A DNA stretch of 64,000 nt from DATENM01 sp045807765 (GCA_045807765.1 JBJMGU010000271.1:1-64000); one strand, 5' to 3'; numbered from the stretch's first letter, positions 28,451 to 39,145 are shown. Notes: generated by a model not told the origin, from the sequence alone. A program made the numbers and translations.

Positions 28451-29785
28451 ATGCAAGAGAGCAGGCCGGGCCGAAAGGTTGGATACGTCGAGCTGTTGCG
28501 CGGCAATCGCCACTTTCGGCGGCTGACGATTGGCCGGCTGATCTCGCAGACCGGCGACTGGTTCAACAGCGTCGCCCTCTTTACCCTGCTCTTGAACCTC
28601 ACGGGATCGGGCGAAGCCATCGGCCTCGTCCTTATCATCAAGCTGCTGCCGCAATTTCTGGTCGGGCCGCTGGCCGGCGTCGTCGCCGACCGCTTCAACC
28701 GCAAAGCCATCATGATCTGGGCCGACTTGCTGCGCGGGGTGCTGGTCTTCGGCTTTCTCTTCGTCAATCGCCCCGAACAGGTGTGGATCGTTTATCTGCT
28801 CGCGGGGCTCGAAATCATCCTCTCATCTTTTTTTGAGCCTGCCGAATCTGCCGCCGTGCCGACGATTGTCAAGCGCGAAGAGTTGATCGCCGCTAATGCC
28901 CTGAGCGGCGCAACCTGGTCACTGACGCTGGCCTTCGGCGCAGCACTGGGCGGCGCGGTGACCGACCTCTTCGGCAGAAATACCGCTTTCGTCATTGACG
29001 CTATTTCGTTCTTCATCTCTGCCGCCTTCATCTGGGCGACGCACATTCCGCCGCTGCCGAAACGCGAGCGTGACAGCGCCCAGCGCATGTCGTGGCTTGA
29101 GCTGACCGGCATCGCCGACATGATCGAAGGCGCGCGGTATTTGAAGACTAACCCGCACGTCATCGCTCTGCTGCTGGTCAAGAGCGGCTGGGGGCTGGGC
29201 GGCGGCGTGCTGTTGTTGCTGGCCATCTTTGGCCGCGAGATATTTCCGATGGGACATGACGGCAGCGCGTCGATTGGCTTGCTCTATGCGGCGCGCGGCA
29301 CGGGAGCGCTGCTCGGGCCGATGATCGCCACATGGATCACCGACGATTCGCCGCGCCCAATGCGCCGCACGATCAGCATCGCCTTTTTTGTCTCGGCCAT
29401 CTTCTACCTGTTATTCTCGGGCTCGCCGTCGCTCGTGCTGGCGCTGCTGTTCGTCATCGGCGCGCACGCGGGCGGCAGCACCCAGTGGGTCTTTTCGACG
29501 ACGCTGTTACAACTGGCGGTGCCGAATCGTTTCCTCGGTCGCGTCTTCGCGCTAGAGATGGGCTTTCTGACGCTGGCGATGTCGCTGTCAACTTACGTGA
29601 CCGGCTGGGGCATAGACCACGCCGGCCTGAGCGCCCGACAGATGGCCGCCTGGCTTGGCGCGGCTTTCCTGATACCGGGGCTGGCGTGGCTGGCCTTGCA
29701 ACGCCAGCTTGATCGCTGGGAACAGAACGAGCGCGGCGCGCTTCTACCCACCACAACCATCGCCGATCAAGAGAGCGCACCCTGA
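28451..29785 (+). CDS. Major facilitator superfamily exporter (MFS_3 / EntS-like)
   Basis: 444 residues, twelve predicted membrane helices. FRRLTIGRLISQTGDWFNSVAL, PQFLVGPLAGVVADRFNRKAIMIWADLLRG (the MFS loop 2-3 motif) and the PAESAAVPTIVKREELIAANAL segment are characteristic of the EntS/macrolide-efflux subgroup. It exports a small molecule such as a drug or siderophore; the substrate cannot be told. There is no clear Shine-Dalgarno site, and a CTAGAAT box lies about 8 bases before the ATG, so the message may be leaderless. Confidence 0.9.
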   Translation: MQESRPGRKVGYVELLRGNRHFRRLTIGRLISQTGDWFNSVALFTLLLNLTGSGEAIGLVLIIKLLPQFLVGPLAGVVADRFNRKAIMIWADLLRGVLVFGFLFVNRPEQVWIVYLLAGLEIILSSFFEPAESAAVPTIVKREELIAANALSGATWSLTLAFGAALGGAVTDLFGRNTAFVIDAISFFISAAFIWATHIPPLPKRERDSAQRMSWLELTGIADMIEGARYLKTNPHVIALLLVKSGWGLGGGVLLLLAIFGREIFPMGHDGSASIGLLYAARGTGALLGPMIATWITDDSPRPMRRTISIAFFVSAIFYLLFSGSPSLVLALLFVIGAHAGGSTQWVFSTTLLQLAVPNRFLGRVFALEMGFLTLAMSLSTYVTGWGIDHAGLSARQMAAWLGAAFLIPGLAWLALQRQLDRWEQNERGALLPTTTIADQESAP

Positions 29786-29951
29786 ATGGGGAAGCCAGCC
29801 ACAGGCCATGCAAGAAGCCGTGGCGTCGGCATTCAATCCATGCAGTCAACAGAGTAAACGGCTGCCGGCTCCGGCATGGATAACAGACCGGAGAGAGAAG
29901 AAACAACCAGCGATATTCAGCTATCGGCCCGTGCAGTTCAGGAGAGAGTCA

Positions 29952-32156
29952 ATGAGATTCAGGTTACTTGCTGTGCTTGGGTTCGTTCTTTTTATGGGCG
30001 GTGCCGCCTTCGGCCAGGGGGTCATCATCCCCGACGAATGCCACCGCTGCCCGCCGCTGCCCCACCCGCTGCCGCAACCGCTGCCACGCGTCCTCAACGT
30101 CAAATCGGTAAAGATCACTACAAAGATCGATTCGCAGGTAGCGACGACGAAAGTCGAACAGGTCTTCGAGAACCCGTCGCCTTACCGGCTCGAAGGCGCT
30201 TACTTCTTTCCCATCCCCGAGAGCGCTTCGATCTCGGATTTCGCCATCTATGACGGCGACAAGCGCATGGCCGCAGAGATCGTTGAAAAAGCGCGCGCAC
30301 GGCAAATCTATAACGAGATTGTCCGCCGGCAGATCGATCCCGGCCTGCTCGAATACGTCGGCAAAGACCTCTTTCAAGCGAGCGTCTTCCCCATCGAGCC
30401 GCGCTCGACCAAGAAGATCGAGCTGACCTATTCGCAGGTGCTCAAGAGCGAAGGCGGCACCGTCAGCTACCGTTATGATCTGGGCTCAGGCCGCCGCATT
30501 CAGCCATCGCCCATCAAAGAGATTGCCGCCTCGGTCGAGATCAACTCGCCGATCGATCTGAAAAACATCTTCTCGCCGTCGCACAAAATCTCCATCACTC
30601 GCGACGGCGAGCGACGAGCGCGTTTGAGCTTTGAAGGCGTCGGCGCTGACACGCAAAAAGATTTCCTGCTCTATTACTCGCTATCGGAAAAAGATTTCGG
30701 GCTGTCGCTGTTGACCAACCGCGAGCCGGGCAAAGACGGTTACTTTTTAATGCTGGTTTCGCCGAAGTCGAACATTGCCGATCAGGAGCGCCTGGCGAAA
30801 GACATCGTCTTCGTGCTCGACACCTCGGGCTCGATGAGCGGCGAGAAGATAGACAAGGCGAAGGCGGCTTTAAAGTTCGGCGTCGAATCCTTAGGCGAGC
30901 GCGACCGTTTCAACGTCATCTCGTTTTCCGGCGAAGAACATCTGATGAAAGCCGGCTTGATCCAGGCCGACCGCGCTGGCAAGCAGGCGGGCGTGAAATT
31001 CATCGATAACCTGCGCGCCGAAGGTGGCACCAACATCAACGACGCGCTGATCGCCGCGCTCAAACAGTTTCAATCCGCCGAGCGTCCGGCAATGGTGGTC
31101 TTTCTTACAGACGGCCTGCCGACGGTCGGCCCCACAGACGTCAAAGACATCGTCCGTAATGCCGCCGGCGCCAACCGCGCCAATGTGCGGCTGTTCACCT
31201 TCGGCGTCGGCTATGACGTGAACACCAACCTGCTCGACAAGCTGGCGGCGGACAATCGCGGCGTCAGCGATTACATCGAGCCGCAGGAAGACCTCGAAAT
31301 CAAAGTCTCGAACTTCTTCGCGCGCGTCAACTACCCGGTGTTGTCGGATCTGAAGCTCGACTTCGGCGGCGTCGAAGCCGAGCTGCTCTACCCGCGCACG
31401 CTCGGCGATCTGTTCAAGAACTCGCAACTGGTGATCGTCGGGCGCTATAAGAACAATGTGAGCGCCGCCACCATCCGCCTGACCGGCAAGGTCGGCAACC
31501 GCGAAGAGACGTTTACTTTCGCGGGTCAGCAGTTTCCCGCCGAGCGCAGCGACAACGCTTTTCTCGGGCGGCTGTGGGCGACGCGGCGTGTCGGCTACCT
31601 GCTCGAACAGATTCGCCTGAACGGCGAGAACACGGAAGTCAAAGACGAGATCATTCAGCTCGGCACGCGCTATGGCATCGTCACGCCGTACACATCTTTC
31701 CTGGTGACTGAAGACATGAAAGACATCGGCAGGATCAGGCGTCCTGGCGAGCCGCTGCCGCCGCCGTCAGCCCGGCGCGCGCTTGACGCCATGACCAAGG
31801 CTGCGCCCGCCAGCGATTCCGGCTTTGAGGGCACGGGGGCGCGACAATCGAGCGGCGAATCGGCAGTCGTCTACAGTCAGGCCGAAAAGAAGATGAAGGA
31901 ATCGGACAAAGTAGACAGCCCCGATTCGTACCTGATGAGTGTTCGCACCGTCGCTGACAAGACCTTCAAGCTCAAAGGCGACGAGTGGGTGGACACCGAG
32001 TTCAAAGACACAGGGGCGCTGCCGCAGGTCAACCTGCAATTCGGCAGCGACGAATTCTTCAACCTGATTGCCAAAGAGCCGAAGCTCGCCGAGTACTTTG
32101 CGCTCGGCAAGAAGGTCACGGTCGTCTACAAAGGCAAGGTCTATCGCGTGACATAG
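29952..32156 (+). CDS. Exported VIT and von Willebrand factor A domain protein
   Basis: 734 residues. Signal peptide 1-22 (LLAVLGFVLFMGGAAFGQ), a VIT domain (about 50-180; QVFENPSPYRLEGAYFFPIPESASISDFAIYDGDKRM, then EIVEKARARQIYNEIVRRQ), and a vWA domain (about 275-450) with an intact metal-ion site DTSGSMSG and later TDGLPT. Eukaryotic inter-alpha-trypsin inhibitors share this VIT-vWA order. A C-terminal region with EFKDTGALPQVNLQFGSDEFFNL resembles that of many bacterial relatives. Likely periplasmic or surface adhesion/chaperone role. The ATG is set by GGAGAG; the frame upstream overlaps the MFS gene. Confidence 0.9.
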   Translation: MRFRLLAVLGFVLFMGGAAFGQGVIIPDECHRCPPLPHPLPQPLPRVLNVKSVKITTKIDSQVATTKVEQVFENPSPYRLEGAYFFPIPESASISDFAIYDGDKRMAAEIVEKARARQIYNEIVRRQIDPGLLEYVGKDLFQASVFPIEPRSTKKIELTYSQVLKSEGGTVSYRYDLGSGRRIQPSPIKEIAASVEINSPIDLKNIFSPSHKISITRDGERRARLSFEGVGADTQKDFLLYYSLSEKDFGLSLLTNREPGKDGYFLMLVSPKSNIADQERLAKDIVFVLDTSGSMSGEKIDKAKAALKFGVESLGERDRFNVISFSGEEHLMKAGLIQADRAGKQAGVKFIDNLRAEGGTNINDALIAALKQFQSAERPAMVVFLTDGLPTVGPTDVKDIVRNAAGANRANVRLFTFGVGYDVNTNLLDKLAADNRGVSDYIEPQEDLEIKVSNFFARVNYPVLSDLKLDFGGVEAELLYPRTLGDLFKNSQLVIVGRYKNNVSAATIRLTGKVGNREETFTFAGQQFPAERSDNAFLGRLWATRRVGYLLEQIRLNGENTEVKDEIIQLGTRYGIVTPYTSFLVTEDMKDIGRIRRPGEPLPPPSARRALDAMTKAAPASDSGFEGTGARQSSGESAVVYSQAEKKMKESDKVDSPDSYLMSVRTVADKTFKLKGDEWVDTEFKDTGALPQVNLQFGSDEFFNLIAKEPKLAEYFALGKKVTVVYKGKVYRVT

Positions 32157-32170
32157 ATCGCCGGCACAGG

Positions 32171-32268
32171 AAATGATGAATGATGAATGATGAACGATGA
32201 ATTAGGGAGACCAGTCCCATTGCGGTGGGCGCAAGCTCCGGCAGTTCATCATTCATCATTCATCATTT
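32171..32268. repeat. Inverted repeat of ATGATGA units
   Basis: A 25-base arm made of ATGATGA reiterations (32171-32195) is perfectly complementary to 32244-32268; the loop is 48 bases. It sits 15 bases after the stop of the VIT/vWA gene and 54 bases before purD. Its loop and arms produce a spurious in-frame extension of purD. A related imperfect element lies at 39574-39667. Confidence 0.9.
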
Positions 32269-32321
32269 GCCTTGATGTGGCTTTGTTTTTTCGTAGCGGC
32301 GCGAAGTACAATCGCGATGCT

Positions 32322-33590
32322 ATGAACATACTGGTCATCGGCTCTGGCGGGCGCGAGCATGCGCTCTGCTGGAAGCTCAAACAATCGCCGCGCACCACAG
32401 CGCTCTTCTGCGCGCCCGGCAACGCCGGCATCGCCAGGATCGCCGACTGCTTGCCCGCCGATGTGAAGGATGCGGGCAGCCTCGCCAACCTCGCCGAAGC
32501 CATCAAAGCCGACCTCACCATCATTGGCCCTGAAGCGCCGCTGGTCGCTGGCATCAGTGAAGCCTTTCAGGCGCGCGGCCTCAGACTGGTCGGCCCATCT
32601 GCCGACGCAGCACGGCTCGAAGGCAGCAAGATTTTCGCCAAGCAGTTCATGGCACGTCACCAGATTCCCACGGCGCAATTTACTGCCTGTCATTCGCCCG
32701 AATCGGCGCGCGCCGCGCGTGAGCTTGAATTTCGCTTCCCCGTCGTCATCAAAGCCGACGGATTGGCCGCCGGCAAGGGCGTGCGAATCGCTCAAAATGA
32801 AAGCGAGTTCGACGCCGCGATTCAAGACTTGATGGTTGACCGCATCTTCGGCGACGCCGGGACGCGCATCGTCCTCGAAGAATGTCTTGTCGGGCGCGAA
32901 GCCTCTGTGATGATCTTTACAGACGGGCTGGATTACAAAGTGATCGCCCCGGCGCAGGACTACAAGCGCGTCAATGATCATGACGAAGGGCCGAACACCG
33001 GCGGCATGGGGGCGTTTTCGATGCCGGGGCTGATTGACGAAGCGACGATGGCTCGCATCCGTGCTGAAGTGATCGAGCCGGCGCTCGCCGGATTGCGCGC
33101 TGAAGGTTATCCGTTCAAGGGCTTCCTCTACGCCGGTCTGATGTTGACCGCTGACGGCCCGAAGGTCATCGAGTTCAACGCACGCCTGGGCGACCCGGAG
33201 ACTCAGCCCATCCTGATGCGCCTCGATAGCGATCTGGTTGACATCTGCGAAGCCATTGTCGACAGGCGTATCGGCGCAACCGAAGTGCGCTGGAGCGATG
33301 ATGCGACGGTGTGTGTCGTCGCGGCGTCGGGCGGTTATCCCGGCGATTTTGAGAAGGGCAAGGCCATAAGCGGGCTTGATGAAGCGGGCGCGGTCGAGGG
33401 CGTCGTCGTCTTTCATGCCGGCACGGCGCGCGATACAGGCGGCGGCCTCGTGACCTCAGGCGGGCGCGTGCTGGGCGTCACGGCGTGGGCGGCGTCGCTC
33501 GAATCGGCGCGGGCGCGGGCTTACGAAGCAATAGGCAAGATTCACTTCGAGCGAATGCACTATCGCAAAGACATTGCCGCGCAAGGATGA
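32322..33590 (+). CDS. purD: Phosphoribosylamine-glycine ligase (GAR synthetase)
   Basis: 422 residues, ATP-grasp enzyme of purine synthesis joining glycine to phosphoribosylamine. MNILVIGSGGREHALCWKL is diagnostic, followed by PEAPLVAGISEAF, KIFAKQFM, FPVVIKADGLAAGKGV, DYKRVNDHDEGPNTGGMGAFS and EFNARLGDPETQPILMRL. Normal length. It stands alone, without other pur genes. The ATG at 32322 begins the conserved sequence; the in-frame extension to 32187 is repeat-derived. Confidence 0.97.
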   Translation: MNILVIGSGGREHALCWKLKQSPRTTALFCAPGNAGIARIADCLPADVKDAGSLANLAEAIKADLTIIGPEAPLVAGISEAFQARGLRLVGPSADAARLEGSKIFAKQFMARHQIPTAQFTACHSPESARAARELEFRFPVVIKADGLAAGKGVRIAQNESEFDAAIQDLMVDRIFGDAGTRIVLEECLVGREASVMIFTDGLDYKVIAPAQDYKRVNDHDEGPNTGGMGAFSMPGLIDEATMARIRAEVIEPALAGLRAEGYPFKGFLYAGLMLTADGPKVIEFNARLGDPETQPILMRLDSDLVDICEAIVDRRIGATEVRWSDDATVCVVAASGGYPGDFEKGKAISGLDEAGAVEGVVVFHAGTARDTGGGLVTSGGRVLGVTAWAASLESARARAYEAIGKIHFERMHYRKDIAAQG

Positions 33591-33618
33591 GCTATCCGAA
33601 CCATCGCGAGCGGATCAT

Positions 33619-34560
33619 ATGATGAAAATCACTCGACCGATCACTTTTACCGCATCGTTGCTGCTATCGCTCGCTCTCTGCGCCATGGCGCAGACCGTCG
33701 GCCCGCGTCCGCTGACCCCGGCGACCATGCCTCTGGGCGACCGTATGCGCAAAGAGCTGGCCGAGTTCAAAGGCAAGGCCACTTTATTCGCCAAGAATCT
33801 CGACAGCGGCGCGAGCTTTGGCGTCGGCGAAGACCAGCGCGTCAGCACCGCCAGCACCATCAAAGTCACAGTGATGATCGAAGCCTTTGCCCGCGTCGCC
33901 GAAGGCAAAGCGAAATGGCGCGACGAAGTCGTGCTGACGGACGCCAAGAAAGTTGGCGGCTCAGGCATTCTGCATGACCTCTCGGATGGCCTGCGCCTCA
34001 GCCTGCGCGACGCCGTCACCTTGATGATGACGATCAGTGACAACACGGCGACCAACCTGGTGCTGGACTTTCTCGGCATTGATACGGTGAACGCCCGCAT
34101 GGAATCGCTCGGGCTGCACCAGACGCGTGTGCTGCGCAAAGCCTTCGGCGGCGGTACAAGCCGCGCGGGCGAAGACCCTGCGCTCAAGCCTTACGGATTG
34201 GGCGTGACGACGCCGCGCGAGATGGTGACGTTGTTGGAAAAGCTGGAACGCGGCGAGGTGATCAGCCGCGAAGCATCACAAGAGATGCTGGCGCTGATGA
34301 AGCGCGAGCAGATGCACGACGGCATCGGGCGGACGTTGAACGGCGTCGAGATGGCGACCAAGTCGGGCGCGCTCGATCAACTGCGCAGCAACGTCGGCAT
34401 CATCTACACCAGGCGTGGTCGCATCGCGATGGCGATTACCTGTAATGACATGCCGGAGGTTGATTGGACAGAAGAGAATGCCGGCCTGCTGATGCTGTCG
34501 CGGCTGTCGCTCATCCTCATGGATGGGCTAGGGCAATCGCCCGCTGACCCACATCGGTAA
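33619..34560 (+). CDS. Class A beta-lactamase-like serine hydrolase, exported
   Basis: 313 residues. Signal peptide about 1-24, then the class A beta-lactamase/transpeptidase fold: S79-T-I-K82 (SxxK) in VSTASTIKVTVM, S140-D-N142 in TISDNTATN, and a KSG triad in EMATKSGALDQLRSNVG. It could hydrolyse beta-lactams or act as a carboxypeptidase; a clear omega-loop Glu166 motif could not be assigned, so lactamase activity is not certain. It starts 29 bases after purD and may be read through from it. Two adjacent ATGs (33619, 33622) are possible. Confidence 0.85.
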   Translation: MMKITRPITFTASLLLSLALCAMAQTVGPRPLTPATMPLGDRMRKELAEFKGKATLFAKNLDSGASFGVGEDQRVSTASTIKVTVMIEAFARVAEGKAKWRDEVVLTDAKKVGGSGILHDLSDGLRLSLRDAVTLMMTISDNTATNLVLDFLGIDTVNARMESLGLHQTRVLRKAFGGGTSRAGEDPALKPYGLGVTTPREMVTLLEKLERGEVISREASQEMLALMKREQMHDGIGRTLNGVEMATKSGALDQLRSNVGIIYTRRGRIAMAITCNDMPEVDWTEENAGLLMLSRLSLILMDGLGQSPADPHR

Positions 34561-34562
34561 GT

Positions 34563-34609
34563 CCCGGCGTTGAAAAGCCGGGCTAAATTCATTGCGCCGC
34601 TACGCGGCG
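34563..34609. repeat. Dispersed double-hairpin element, copy 1
   Basis: Two small hairpins in 47 bases: CCCGGC (34563-34568) with GCCGGG (34577-34582) around a GTTGAAAA loop, then CGCCGC (34595-34600) with GCGGCG (34604-34609). A near-identical arrangement with about 85 percent identity is found at 60083-60127. It starts 3 bases after the stop of the beta-lactamase-like gene. Confidence 0.75.
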
Positions 34610-34646
34610 ACAAACATTGCGAACGCAATGGAGCTCGTTAACTCAA

Positions 34647-35003
34647 TTACTTCGGCTCGACCGCGCCGCCGACATCGAGCCATGCATCGAAGCCGCCTTC
34701 TAAGGCATATGACCGCTGGAAATCATGATCACGGAGTACTTGCGCCACACGGGCGCTTGAGCCTTCGTGCGGTCAGGTGCAATAAGTCACGATCATGCGG
34801 TTGCGCGGCATGTCGGCCAGATGTTGCTCGATTGCATCAGCCGGCACACGCACCGCGCCCGGCAAGCGCGTGTCGGCGGCGGCCCAGGCTTGCGGGTTGC
34901 GCGCGTCAACGAAGTAAACCGCTTCGCCGCGATTCATTCTATCGATCACATCGCTCGCCGAGATTCGCAAAGGCTCTGGCGCATTCTGCACATTGGCGCT
35001 CAT
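34647..35003 (-). CDS. Single-domain rhodanese, probable selenoprotein with in-frame UGA
   Basis: 118 residues if UGA at 34775-34773 is read through. Residues 1-76 (ISASDVIDRMNRGEAVYFVDARNPQAW, then GAVRVPADAIEQHL and RMIVTYCT) are a rhodanese domain cut short just after its active-site Cys75. Beyond the UGA the same frame continues uninterrupted: PHEGSSARVAQVLRDHDFQ, then YALEGGFDAWL, ending in TAA at 34647, exactly the rest of the domain. In relatives I recall, the UGA position is a Cys (YCTCPNE), so Sec77 is the simplest reading; a plain nonsense mutation is the alternative. Role: sulfur or selenium transfer, or redox. Confidence 0.65.
34742..34756 (-). promoter_or_regulatory. Candidate bacterial SECIS hairpin
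   Basis: Directly after the in-frame UGA, on the minus strand, GCGCC (17-21 bases downstream) pairs with GGCGC across the five-base loop CGUGU. A G at the second loop position, 23 bases after the UGA, fits the known bacterial SECIS pattern (apical G within the first two loop bases, about 16-37 bases from UGA). The stem is short, so this is suggestive only. Confidence 0.4.
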
Positions 35004-35230
35004 TTGTGTTACCTCCTGGATGAATTCGCGCTCATCTGAAATTAAAAGGCAATCACTATACCGCGCGCCCGCGGCGTCTGGGTCAACACGGCGCGTCAGG
35101 TTGTATGGTTCGCGCGCTCAGGCTGTCCGATTCGCCGCCATTGACACTGCCTCTGAAGCTCAACTATCATCGGGATTAATGCATTTGACTCGTCTGCGAA
35201 TGCCTTTGACCTTTAGCCAAGGAGAAGCGA

Positions 35231-36910
<1,680 letters not shown>

Positions 36911-36926
36911 TGAAAGGCGATAAGCA

Positions 36927-37145
36927 ATGGGCACCCATCAGCATTCCATACGAGGCGTCATTGAAGGCGGTCAGGTTAAGCTGCTTGAGCCGATCACGCT
37001 TGCCGATGGAACGGTTGTCGAAGTCATGATTACTGTGCCATCGGGAAACGAGCAGGCGCGCGAGCGTCAACGCCAGCTCTTGCGCAGGGGGCTTCATCTC
37101 GGCGGCCCGCCGTATCCGCGGCGTGAGGAACTCTATGAGCGATAG
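36927..37145 (+). CDS. Small antitoxin-like protein (AF2212/DUF104-like)
   Basis: 72 residues. SIRGVIEGGQVKLLEPITLADGTVVEVMITV resembles the short beta-rich AF2212/DUF104 antitoxin domain; the C-terminal half is basic (RERQRQLLRRG) and may bind the toxin. It starts 16 bases after the mutase gene and overlaps the PIN gene by 11 bases, the usual antitoxin-toxin order. Confidence 0.7.
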   Translation: MGTHQHSIRGVIEGGQVKLLEPITLADGTVVEVMITVPSGNEQARERQRQLLRRGLHLGGPPYPRREELYER

Positions 37146-37560
37146 AATGCTCGTGGACACGAATATTCTAGTTTATGCTTATGACGTTGATGCCGGATCG
37201 AAGCAAGTGAAGGCGGCAGAGGTTCTCGACAAGCTTTGGGTTCAAGGCAATGGTGTACTTGCCACACAGGTGCTTGCTGAATTCTTTATCACAATTACTC
37301 GCAAGGTCAAACAACCTCTAGCCCTGCCTGATGCCCGACAGATAGTTGAAGATTACTGCAATGGTTGGGCGATTCTAAACACCACGCCCGACTTTGTAAT
37401 CAAGGCGATTGCAGGTGTCGAGCGATACAAGCTATCGTTTTGGGACGCAATGATCTGGGCGGCGGCAGCATTGAACGAAGTGCCGACCATTTATAGTGAG
37501 GATATGCAGCACGGCCAGATCATTGAAGGCGTGCGAATCGAGAATCCCTTGAATATTTGA
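37135..37560 (+). CDS. PIN-domain ribonuclease toxin (VapC-like)
   Basis: 141 residues. The PIN core is plain: MLVDTNILVYAYDVD (first Asp), QVLAEFFITIT (Glu), LSFWDAMIWAAA (Asp) and IYSEDMQHG (Asp). These acidic residues bind the metal of an RNase active site; VapC toxins cut tRNA or rRNA. It overlaps its antitoxin gene and is followed after 4 bases by the mutase B12 subunit. GAGGAA precedes the ATG at 37135. Confidence 0.85.
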   Translation: MSDRMLVDTNILVYAYDVDAGSKQVKAAEVLDKLWVQGNGVLATQVLAEFFITITRKVKQPLALPDARQIVEDYCNGWAILNTTPDFVIKAIAGVERYKLSFWDAMIWAAAALNEVPTIYSEDMQHGQIIEGVRIENPLNI

Positions 37561-37564
37561 TCTT

Positions 37565-37984
37565 ATGACTGACCAACGCATCAGAGTGTTGTTAGCCAAG
37601 CCCGGTCTCGACGGCCATGACCGCGGCGTCAAAGTCATCGCGCGCGCGCTGCGCGACGCCGGCATGGAAGTGATCTACACCGGCCTCAGGCAGACGCCCG
37701 AAATGGTTGTCGGGGCTGCCGTGCAGGAAGACGTAGACGCCATCGGCCTGTCCATTCTGTCCGGCGCGCATATGACCCTCTTTCCGCGCGTCGTCGAACT
37801 GGCGCGCGAAGCCGGGCTCGATGATGTGATCGTCTTCGGTGGCGGCATCATCCCCGACGAAGACATTCCGAAGCTGAAAGAGCAAGGCGTCTCCGCCGTC
37901 TTTACCCCCGGCACACGCATGGAAGAGATCATCGAATTCATCCGCCGCCACGCCCGCCGCGCCACAGCCATCAACAGCAACTAA
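37565..37984 (+). CDS. Cobalamin-binding subunit of methylmalonyl-CoA mutase
   Basis: 139 residues. RVLLAKPGLDGHDRGVKVIARALRDAGMEVIYTGLRQTPE contains the D-x-H-x2-G B12 motif (lower axial His), followed by LSILSGAHM and VIVFGGGIIPDEDI of the Rossmann-type cobalamin fold. It pairs with the large subunit at 35231, although a VapBC-like module lies between the two. Confidence 0.95.
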   Translation: MTDQRIRVLLAKPGLDGHDRGVKVIARALRDAGMEVIYTGLRQTPEMVVGAAVQEDVDAIGLSILSGAHMTLFPRVVELAREAGLDDVIVFGGGIIPDEDIPKLKEQGVSAVFTPGTRMEEIIEFIRRHARRATAINSN

Positions 37985-38061
37985 ATTCAGAAGCCGTGCG
38001 CCGCGCACCCGGCTGTCATATACTTCGCTCATCGCTAGCGACTAATTATTTGGACAAAGCG

Positions 38062-38643
38062 ATGGGCGAAGGGCTGGCTGATATGATGGACGGCGCGCAA
38101 CTGAGAGAAGCGCTCGAAGCGCACCACCGTGACGCCTGGGGCTGGGCGCTGGCCTGTTGCGTGCGCCATCCAGGGGACGCCGAAAGCGTTTTGCAGATGG
38201 CTTATCTGAAGATACTTGAAGGCAAAGCGCGCTTTGGCGGCGCCTCGTCGTTTCGCACCTGGCTGTTTGCCGTGGTGCGCAACACGGCGAGCGATTATCG
38301 CCGCCGCGAATGGCTCAACCGATTGCGGCTGAGCCGCCACGCCGAGAGCGCGCCGCCACCTGCCGCCCGCCACTTCGACGACGACGTTTATCGTTCACAA
38401 GTGCAGTCACTCTTTCAGCGCGCGCTACGCGCTTTGCCGCGCCGCCAGCAGGAAGCCTTGCAACTGGTCTTTTATCACGACCTCAGCGTGGCGGAAGCGG
38501 CTGAAGTGATGGGCATTACCGTCGGTTCGGCGCGCACACATTACGAGCGCGGCAAGCGACATCTGCGCCGGCTGATGGCCGAGTCAGGAGTTAACGATGA
38601 ATCGCAACTCGGAAGAGCAGAAAATCAAGCGATGGTTCCATGA
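38062..38643 (+). CDS. ECF-type RNA polymerase sigma factor
   Basis: 193 residues. Sigma region 2: DAESVLQMAYLKILEGKARFGGASSFRTWLFAVVRNTASDYRRRE; region 4: LPRRQQEALQLVFYHDLSVAEAAEVMGITVGSARTHYERGKRHLRRLM. The start could be 38062 or 38083. The end overlaps by 47 bases the next gene, which encodes a membrane protein in the usual anti-sigma position. Confidence 0.88.
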   Translation: MGEGLADMMDGAQLREALEAHHRDAWGWALACCVRHPGDAESVLQMAYLKILEGKARFGGASSFRTWLFAVVRNTASDYRRREWLNRLRLSRHAESAPPPAARHFDDDVYRSQVQSLFQRALRALPRRQQEALQLVFYHDLSVAEAAEVMGITVGSARTHYERGKRHLRRLMAESGVNDESQLGRAENQAMVP

Positions 38644-39133
38644 AGCGCGACAGGCGGACGCCGCGCTTGCGCCTTCGTTTGCAGAGACGGTCACGGTGGC
38701 GCGAGCGAAACAACTACCCGCTGCCCGGTGGTCGCTCGCCTGGCGCTTTGCTCTGGGCGCCGTCGTGCTGGTGGCCATCGGCGTTGCCGCTCTGGTCTTC
38801 TTTAAGCGGTCAACACCGCAACCCAATCAGCAGACCGCCGAACAGGTGGAGATTCCAGAGCCGCCACCGGCCAACGTTGCGCCGGAGATTACTGCCACCG
38901 TTCCCGCGCCAGTAGTCAAAGCGCGTGCGGTGGCTTTGCGGGTCACGCCGCGTCGGCCACGCGCCACCCGGCCACGACCGGAGATTGAGCCGGCAGCGCT
39001 TTTGAGCTTCAAGTGGCAATCGCCAACCGACTTTTTGTTGCGCACGCCGGGCGCTGACTTGCTGAAAACCGTGCCGCGCGTCAACGACTCAGTAGTTCGC
39101 TTCGACATTATTCGCCCTGATGAACAAAACTGA
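38597..39133 (+). CDS. Single-pass membrane protein, candidate anti-sigma partner
   Basis: 178 residues. A short cytoplasmic N-terminus (EEQKIKRWFHEARQAD), one membrane helix (FALGAVVLVAIGVAALVFF, about 51-69) and a Pro/Arg-rich outer part. It overlaps the sigma gene by 47 bases and has AGGAG before the ATG, so co-expression is clear; an anti-sigma role is inferred from position, as no zinc-finger ZAS motif is seen. Confidence 0.65.
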   Translation: MNRNSEEQKIKRWFHEARQADAALAPSFAETVTVARAKQLPAARWSLAWRFALGAVVLVAIGVAALVFFKRSTPQPNQQTAEQVEIPEPPPANVAPEITATVPAPVVKARAVALRVTPRRPRATRPRPEIEPAALLSFKWQSPTDFLLRTPGADLLKTVPRVNDSVVRFDIIRPDEQN

Positions 39134-39145
39134 AATGGAGGATTT

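Noticed and set aside
34773..35003. Truncated 76-residue rhodanese or plain pseudogene
   Set aside because: The frame after the UGA stays open and matches the rest of the domain to its natural end, which random decay would not favour; kept as the alternative reading in the gene entry.
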